DNA of 7,090 nucleotides from an uncultured Burkholderiales bacterium (lineage in GTDB: Bacteria; Pseudomonadota; Gammaproteobacteria; Burkholderiales; Burkholderiaceae_C): NCBI GenBank assembly GCA_903871865.1, contig CAIQIL010000520.1, positions 1-7,090 of the forward strand, read 5' to 3'. The position numbers were made by a program, and so were the translations under genes. Positions 1 to 7,090 of this stretch are shown in pieces. The stretch's first letter is position 1. The number at the start of each line of letters is the position of its first letter. Under the pieces are notes generated by a model, which saw only the letters and a program-made list of their open reading frames with translations, searched no databases and was not told the DNA's origin.

Positions 1-338
1 ACGCCGGTGAGATCGACCTGCCCCTCATCACCGACTGGCCCCATCGGCCCCGGCAGATGGTGTGTTTCGAGCGCGGCAAGCCTTCGCTGACGCGCTTCAC
101 CGTTGTCTCACGCGATGAGGCGGCGCAGCGCACCCGGGTGTCGCTGGCGCCGGTCACGGGGCGCTCGCACCAGCTGCGCGTGCACCTGCTGGAGCTCGGC
201 CACCCCATCGTGGGCGATGAGCTGTATGCGCCTCAAGGCGAGGCCCCTGCCCGCATGCTCTTGCATGCGGCCGAGCTGGGGCTGCCACACCCCTTGAACG
301 GTGAACCCATGCGCTGGTGCAGCGACGTGCCGTTCTGA
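1..338 (+). CDS. rluA: RluA-type pseudouridine synthase, C-terminal part (5' end outside window)
   Basis: Only the C-terminal part, about 111 residues, is present; the first whole codon is at 3 and the TGA stop is at 336-338. It reads through a DLPLITDWPHRPRQMVCFE-like stretch, then the GRSHQLRVHL motif followed by LGHPIVGDELY, which is typical of the C-terminal half of the catalytic domain in the RluA family. The DWPxRPxQ-V-C-x-E-x-GKP arrangement resembles E. coli RluA more than RluC or RluD. E. coli RluA isomerises uridine to pseudouridine at 23S rRNA position 746 and tRNA position 32, in the cytoplasm. The catalytic aspartate motif (HRLD) would lie upstream of the window and cannot be checked. 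The gene converges on the histidine kinase gene with only 20 bp between the two stops, and I see no clear terminator there. Family assignment is firm; the RluA subtype is likely. Confidence 0.88.
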   Translation, partial: AGEIDLPLITDWPHRPRQMVCFERGKPSLTRFTVVSRDEAAQRTRVSLAPVTGRSHQLRVHLLELGHPIVGDELYAPQGEAPARMLLHAAELGLPHPLNGEPMRWCSDVPF

Positions 339-358
339 ACCGCGCGCCTCGGTGCGTG

Positions 359-3793
<3,435 letters not shown>

Positions 3794-3952
3794 GCGGTCT
3801 TCTCCATGCAGGTGCCGGTATCGTCGCACAGACGTGCTGCGCTGCAGCGGTGATGACCCCAGTGCAGACGCCGTGACCTGTGCGCTTTGCCCGGGTGCTT
3901 GCGCAGGTGATTGGTGGCAGAATCCGGCTTTTCGTCTTGAACTTGCGATGCC
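3794..3952. promoter_or_regulatory. Divergent intergenic control region between the kinase and the ketoacyl synthase
   Basis: These 159 bp separate the start codons of two genes read away from each other, so promoters for both probably lie here. On the plus strand TTGGTGGCAGAATC (3911-3924) contains CAGAAT, a 4-of-6 match to the -10 consensus. I find no good -35 box at 16-18 bp from it. A closely related string lies upstream of sbcB. On the minus strand I see no convincing promoter boxes. No clear operator palindrome was found. The role is inferred mainly from gene orientation. Confidence 0.45.
3798..3805 (-). promoter_or_regulatory. Ribosome binding site of the histidine kinase gene
   Basis: On the minus strand GGAGAAGA precedes the ATG at 3793-3791; the GGAG core is 8 nt from the start codon. 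This site decides the start, because the reading frame continues open upstream for nearly 2.9 kb across the two neighbouring genes on the other strand. With this start the protein begins with a short polar segment followed directly by the first membrane helix, as expected for a sensor kinase. Confidence 0.75.
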
Positions 3953-5074
3953 ATGAGCGCAGTTGTCATCAGCGGCACGGGTCTGTACCAGCCCCCGCAC
4001 ACCATCACCAACGACGAGTTGGTGGCTTCGTTCAACGCCTACGTGGACGCCTGGAATGCCGAACACGCCGCAGACATCGAAGCAGGCACGCGCCAGCCTT
4101 TGACGCACTCCAGCAGCGAGTTCATCGAGAAGGCCTCGGGCATCCAGCAGCGCTATGTGATGGAGAAAGAGGGCATCCTCGACATCACCCGCATGTACCC
4201 GCGCCTGCAGGAGCGCGCAGACGACCAGCTGTCGCTGATGGCCGAGATCGCCGTGGACGCTGGCCGCAAGGCCATCGCGGCCGCTGGCAAGACACCCGCC
4301 GACATCGACGCCGTGATCTGCTCGGCCTCGAACATGCAGCGCGCTTACCCGGCCATGGCCGTCGAGATCCAGCAGGCGCTCGGCGCTGGCGGCTACGGCT
4401 TTGACATGAACGTGGCCTGCTCGGCCGCGACCTTCGCGCTGGACCAGGCCGTCAACGCCGTGCGCGGTGGCTCGGCCAAGTGCGTGCTGGTGGTCAACCC
4501 CGAAATCACCTCGGGCCACCAGGAGTGGAAGGACCGCGATTGCCACTTCATCTTCGGTGACGTGGCGACGGCCACCATCGTCGAGCGCGCCGACACCGCC
4601 ACGTCGGCCGACCAGTGGGAAGTGCTGGGCACGCAGTTGGCCACGCAGTTCTCCAACAACATCCGCAACAACTTCGGCTACCTCAACCGCAGCGAAGACA
4701 GCGACCCGAAGGCCCGCGACAAGACCTTCCGCCAAGAAGGCCGCAAGGTGTTCAAGGAAGTGGTGCCGATGGTGGCTGCCCACATCGAGCGCCAGCTCAA
4801 CGGCCTGGGCATCGCGCCCACGGCGGTGCGCCGCTTCTGGCTGCACCAGGCCAATCTGGCCATGAACCAGCTGGTCATCAAGAAGCTCACCGATGGCGAG
4901 CCCACCACCGACATCGCGCCGCTCATCCTCAACGAGTTCGCCAACACCTCGTCGGCGGGTTCCATCATCGCTTTCCACCGCCACCGCGCCGATTTGAAGT
5001 CGGGCGACCTGGGCGTGATCTGCTCCTTCGGTGCAGGTTACTCCGTCGGGTCGGTGGCTTTGCGCAAGCGTTGA
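3953..5074 (+). CDS. Beta-ketoacyl-ACP synthase III, long PA3286-like (beta-ketodecanoyl-ACP synthase) type
   Basis: A 373-residue cytoplasmic condensing enzyme of the FabH (thiolase) fold. The nucleophile is C156 in [12 protein letters not shown]298 lies in FWLHQAN and N331 in FANTSSAG, giving the Cys-His-Asn triad of [14 protein letters not shown] near 360 is the usual C-terminal glycine loop. It is about 55 residues longer than E. coli FabH, with extra sequence in the first 80 residues ([11 protein letters not shown]... [12 protein letters not shown]). From memory, this length and these segments match Pseudomonas aeruginosa PA3286, which condenses octanoyl-CoA with malonyl-ACP and so moves beta-oxidation products into fatty acid synthesis. 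The same substrate preference here is inference. It is not among other fab genes, which argues against its being the main initiating FabH. The ATG at 3953 fits the conserved N-terminus ([13 protein letters not shown]); its ribosome site is weak. The gene is divergent from the kinase gene and followed by a terminator. Confidence 0.9.
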   Translation: MSAVVISGTGLYQPPHTITNDELVASFNAYVDAWNAEHAADIEAGTRQPLTHSSSEFIEKASGIQQRYVMEKEGILDITRMYPRLQERADDQLSLMAEIAVDAGRKAIAAAGKTPADIDAVICSASNMQRAYPAMAVEIQQALGAGGYGFDMNVACSAATFALDQAVNAVRGGSAKCVLVVNPEITSGHQEWKDRDCHFIFGDVATATIVERADTATSADQWEVLGTQLATQFSNNIRNNFGYLNRSEDSDPKARDKTFRQEGRKVFKEVVPMVAAHIERQLNGLGIAPTAVRRFWLHQANLAMNQLVIKKLTDGEPTTDIAPLILNEFANTSSAGSIIAFHRHRADLKSGDLGVICSFGAGYSVGSVALRKR

Positions 5075-5078
5075 TGCC

Positions 5079-5110
5079 GCTGGCGCTCCCCCATCGGTGG
5101 GAGCGGCAGC
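5079..5110 (+). repeat. Imperfect inverted repeat just after the ketoacyl synthase stop
   Basis: The left arm GCTGGCGCTCCC (5079-5090) pairs with the right arm GGGAGCGGCAGC (5099-5110) over 11 base pairs with one G-G mismatch, around an 8-nt loop. It begins 5 nt after the stop codon. No T-run follows, so it is not a standard intrinsic terminator. It may protect the 3' end of the message or act together with the terminator downstream. Confidence 0.55.
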
Positions 5111-5118
5111 CGGGCGGC

Positions 5119-5132
5119 TTGCAGGCACAATC
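5119..5132 (+). promoter_or_regulatory. Possible sbcB promoter element
   Basis: TTGCAGGCACAATC matches the string TTGGTGGCAGAATC upstream of the ketoacyl synthase at 11 of 14 positions (pattern TTGNNGGCANAATC). CACAAT (5126-5131) matches the -10 consensus at 4 of 6 positions, but no good -35 box stands at the usual distance. If it is used, transcription would start near 5138 and the leader would include the hairpin at 5166-5193. The call rests only on weak similarity and position. Confidence 0.3.
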
Positions 5133-5165
5133 GCTGCAGCGGAGCGGCCTTTCCCCCTGTTCTTC

Positions 5166-5200
5166 ACGGCCCGTCTGGCATCCAGCGGGCCGTTTGCTTT
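5166..5200 (+). terminator. Intrinsic terminator between the ketoacyl synthase and sbcB
   Basis: ACGGCCCG (5166-5173) pairs perfectly with CGGGCCGT (5186-5193). Inside, after one unpaired T, CTGG (5175-5178) pairs with CCAG (5182-5185) around a CAT loop, making a 12-bp GC-rich stem. It is followed by TTGCTTTG, a short T-rich tail interrupted by GC. This is the form expected of a rho-independent terminator for plus-strand transcription from the upstream gene. It is odd in ending only 12-19 nt before the sbcB start codon. On the minus strand no T-run follows the stem. Confidence 0.75.
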
Positions 5201-5212
5201 GTCCGGTGCACC

Positions 5213-6688
5213 ATGAGCAACGACTTCACTTTCTACTGGCACGACTACGAAACCTTCGGCCGTGTGCCCCGGCGTGACCGCCCCTCGCAGTTCGCCGGCG
5301 TGCGCACCGATGCGCAGCTCCGCGAAGTGGGCGAGCCGCTGATGCAGTACTGCCAGCCCGCGCCTGACACCTTGCCCGACCCGGAAGCCTGCCTGCTCAC
5401 CGGCATCCTGCCGCAGACCTGCCTGGAGCGCGGCGTGCCCGAGCACCTGTTCGCCGATGCCATCGAGCAGGAACTCGCCCAGCCCAACACCATCGGCGTG
5501 GGCTACAACACCATCCGCTTCGACGACGAGGTCACGCGCCACCTGTTCTGGCGCAACCTGATCGATCCCTACGCCCGCGAGTGGCAGAACGGCTGCGGCC
5601 GCTGGGACTTGCTCGACGTGGTGCGCACCACCTGGGCCTTGCGCCCCGAAGGCATCACCTGGCCCCAGCACGAAGACGGTCGCCCGTCGTTCAAGCTGGA
5701 GCACCTCACCGCGGCCAACGGCCTGAGCCACGAGGCCGCGCACGATGCGCTCTCCGACGTGCGCGCCACCGTGGCCCTGGCCCGCATCGTCCAGCAGGCC
5801 CAGCCCAAGCTCTGGGACTTCTGCCTGAAGCTGCGCAAGAAAGACGCCGTGCTGGCCGAGGCCGGCCTGGACAAGCCGCGCAGCGCCTGGAAGCCCTTCC
5901 TGCACATCTCCGGCATGTACGGCCACGAGCGTGGCTGCATGGCCCTGGTCTGGCCGCTGGCCCAGCACCCCAGCAACAAGAACGAAGTGCTGCTGTGGGA
6001 CCTGGCCCACGACCCGAGCGAGCTGATCGACCTCAACGTGGCGACCATCCGCCAGCGACTGTTCAGCAAGACGGCCGACCTGCCCGAGGGCGTCACCCGC
6101 CTGCCGCTCAAGAGCCTGCACATCAACAAGTCGCCCATCGTCATCGGCAACCTCAAGGTCCTGACGCCAGCCCTGCAGCAGAAGTGGGGCGTGGACCTGG
6201 ACGTGGCCGCGCGCCATGCCGAGATCGCTGCCTCGCTGGGCCAGCGCATGGACGGCATCTGGGCCGAGGTGTACACGCGCCCCGAGCTCCGCGAGGGCGC
6301 CGCGCCCGACGTGGACGAAGACCTCTATGGCGGCTTCGTTGGCAACGAGGATCGCCGCATCCTGCAGCGGCTCAAGGCCTTGTCGCCCGACGAGTTGGCC
6401 CAGCGCACCTCGTCGGGTCGCTCGCCGGGCTTTGCCGATGAGCGCCTGGAGGAGATCGTCTTCCGCTACCGCGCCCGCAACTTCCCCGACACCCTGAACG
6501 AGGAAGAGCAAGGCCGCTGGCACGCCTTGCGCAGCGCACGTTTGCTGGAAGGCGCAGGCGGTGGTTTGTCGATGTCGGCCTTCTTCGAGCGCATCGACCA
6601 GCTCAGCGAGCAACTGCCCGAAGACGACGAACGTGGCCAGGACATCCTGGGCGCGCTCTACGACTATGCCGAGCAAATTGCACCCTGA
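5213..6688 (+). CDS. sbcB: Exodeoxyribonuclease I (ExoI)
   Basis: A 491-residue cytoplasmic enzyme (E. coli ExoI is 475) that degrades single-stranded DNA 3' to 5' in recombination and mismatch repair. The N-terminal DEDDh exonuclease domain (about 1-200) has HDYETFG with D11 and E13, [10 protein letters not shown] with D104, and AHDALSDV with H177 and D182. These correspond by position to the known catalytic residues D15, E17, D108, H181 and D186 of the E. coli enzyme. [17 protein letters not shown] and [13 protein letters not shown] are ExoI signatures. The middle region (about 200-355, including HISGMYG and LHINKSPIV) fits the SH3-like domain, and the C-terminal part (about 360-490, including [12 protein letters not shown]) fits the helical domain. 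All key residues are present, so it should be active. The ATG at 5213 is preceded only by a weak GGTG ribosome site; a terminator hairpin lies just upstream. The 3' end overlaps the next gene by 23 bp. Confidence 0.96.
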   Translation: MSNDFTFYWHDYETFGRVPRRDRPSQFAGVRTDAQLREVGEPLMQYCQPAPDTLPDPEACLLTGILPQTCLERGVPEHLFADAIEQELAQPNTIGVGYNTIRFDDEVTRHLFWRNLIDPYAREWQNGCGRWDLLDVVRTTWALRPEGITWPQHEDGRPSFKLEHLTAANGLSHEAAHDALSDVRATVALARIVQQAQPKLWDFCLKLRKKDAVLAEAGLDKPRSAWKPFLHISGMYGHERGCMALVWPLAQHPSNKNEVLLWDLAHDPSELIDLNVATIRQRLFSKTADLPEGVTRLPLKSLHINKSPIVIGNLKVLTPALQQKWGVDLDVAARHAEIAASLGQRMDGIWAEVYTRPELREGAAPDVDEDLYGGFVGNEDRRILQRLKALSPDELAQRTSSGRSPGFADERLEEIVFRYRARNFPDTLNEEEQGRWHALRSARLLEGAGGGLSMSAFFERIDQLSEQLPEDDERGQDILGALYDYAEQIAP

Positions 6689-7090
6689 ACAGCCGCTGGG
6701 GCAAGCGCTGAGACAGCCGCTGCGCTACCTGGGTGGCTACCCTGCGCACCTGCTGCAGCAGGTCCAGGGCCTGATCGACGCTGGCCGCCTGGCCGAGACC
6801 CTGAGCCAGCGCTATCCCACGCTGCACGAGGTGCGCACCGACAAGGCGCTCTACGACTACGTCACCGAGCTGAAGGCTCGGTGCATGCGGGGTGCCGCGC
6901 CCATCAGCAAGGTGGCCTACGACAGCAAGATCAAGCTGATCCAGCATGCGTTGGGCACGCACACCCGCGTCTCGCGCGGGCAGGGCGGGCAGCTCTAGGC
7001 CAAGCGCGAGATCCGCCTCGCCAGCCTCTTCCGCGAGGCCCCACCCGAGTTCCTGAACATGATCGTGGTGCACGCTCTGGCGCTCTTGAT
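6666..7090 (+). pseudogene. YgjP-like (M48-type) zinc metallopeptidase, broken by in-frame TAG and loss of HExxH; 3' end outside window
   Basis: The ATG at 6666 lies inside the end of sbcB in another frame, and the first 110 codons run to a TAG at 6996-6998. The product ([11 protein letters not shown]..., [52 protein letters not shown]) resembles the N-terminal part of YgjP-like metallopeptidases of Burkholderiales. Family members, as I recall them, read GGKLKAKREIRIASLF and then VVHELAHLKE. Here the frame reads GGQL, stop, AKREIRLASLFREAP..., NMIVVHALALL. A lysine codon AAG has therefore probably become TAG. In the zinc motif the catalytic Glu is Ala (GCT) and the second zinc-binding His is Leu (CTC). 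The first His remains. A 110-residue truncated protein could still be made, but it would lack the catalytic part. Translational coupling to sbcB is likely from the overlap. Sequence error near the window edge is the alternative explanation. Confidence 0.72.

Noticed and set aside
339..358. Possible shared terminator between the convergent rluA and kinase genes
   Set aside because: The 20-bp gap is GC-rich but contains no stable stem and no T-run on either strand.
3948..3956. Tiny ATG-CCA-TGA frame whose stop overlaps the ketoacyl synthase ATG
   Set aside because: A two-codon frame arises easily by chance, and it has no ribosome site of its own. There is no evidence that it is translated.
3794..6676. 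Open minus-strand frame extending the kinase gene by about 960 codons across the ketoacyl synthase and sbcB
   Set aside because: Its codons are in register with those of the two plus-strand genes, so a stop would appear only where those genes use TTA, CTA or TCA, which are rare at this GC content. The kinase has a good ribosome site and membrane helix at 3793, and the extension resembles no protein family.
6603..7073. 156-codon minus-strand open frame over the end of sbcB and the metallopeptidase gene
   Set aside because: It is antisense to recognisable protein sequence on the plus strand, has no domain I recognise, and is the usual GC-rich shadow frame.

Overview
The window is a strongly GC-rich stretch of bacterial chromosome with G/C-ending codons throughout. 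The proteins and their layout look like a betaproteobacterium of the order Burkholderiales, probably near the family Comamonadaceae. That placement is inferred from how the proteins read, not from a database search. Coding density is high, and I see no mobile element, CRISPR array, tRNA or rRNA.

Layout, left to right. The 3' end of an RluA-type pseudouridine synthase (1-338, +) converges, across a 20-bp gap, on a large hybrid sensor histidine kinase (359-3793, -). This 1144-residue protein has a periplasmic sensor, two PAS-like regions, a HisKA/ATPase core and two receiver domains. A 159-bp divergent intergenic region (3794-3952) separates it from a beta-ketoacyl-ACP synthase III of the long, 373-residue type (3953-5074, +), close to the Pseudomonas enzyme that feeds octanoyl-CoA into fatty acid synthesis. 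A 138-bp gap holds two hairpins, one of them a convincing intrinsic terminator that ends close to the next start. Exonuclease I (sbcB, 5213-6688, +) follows. Its last 23 bp overlap the start of a YgjP-like zinc metallopeptidase gene (6666 to the window edge, +).

The YgjP-like gene appears broken. An in-frame TAG stands where the family normally has a lysine, the downstream frame still reads as family sequence, and the HExxH zinc motif has become H-A-L-A-L. This is the most unusual feature of the window.

The genes do not form an obvious single pathway: RNA modification, signal transduction, fatty acid synthesis and DNA repair sit side by side. The kinase and the synthase are divergent and could share a control region. 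sbcB and the peptidase gene are probably co-transcribed. I do not see an undescribed multi-gene system here. The very long antisense open frames are explained by codon usage.
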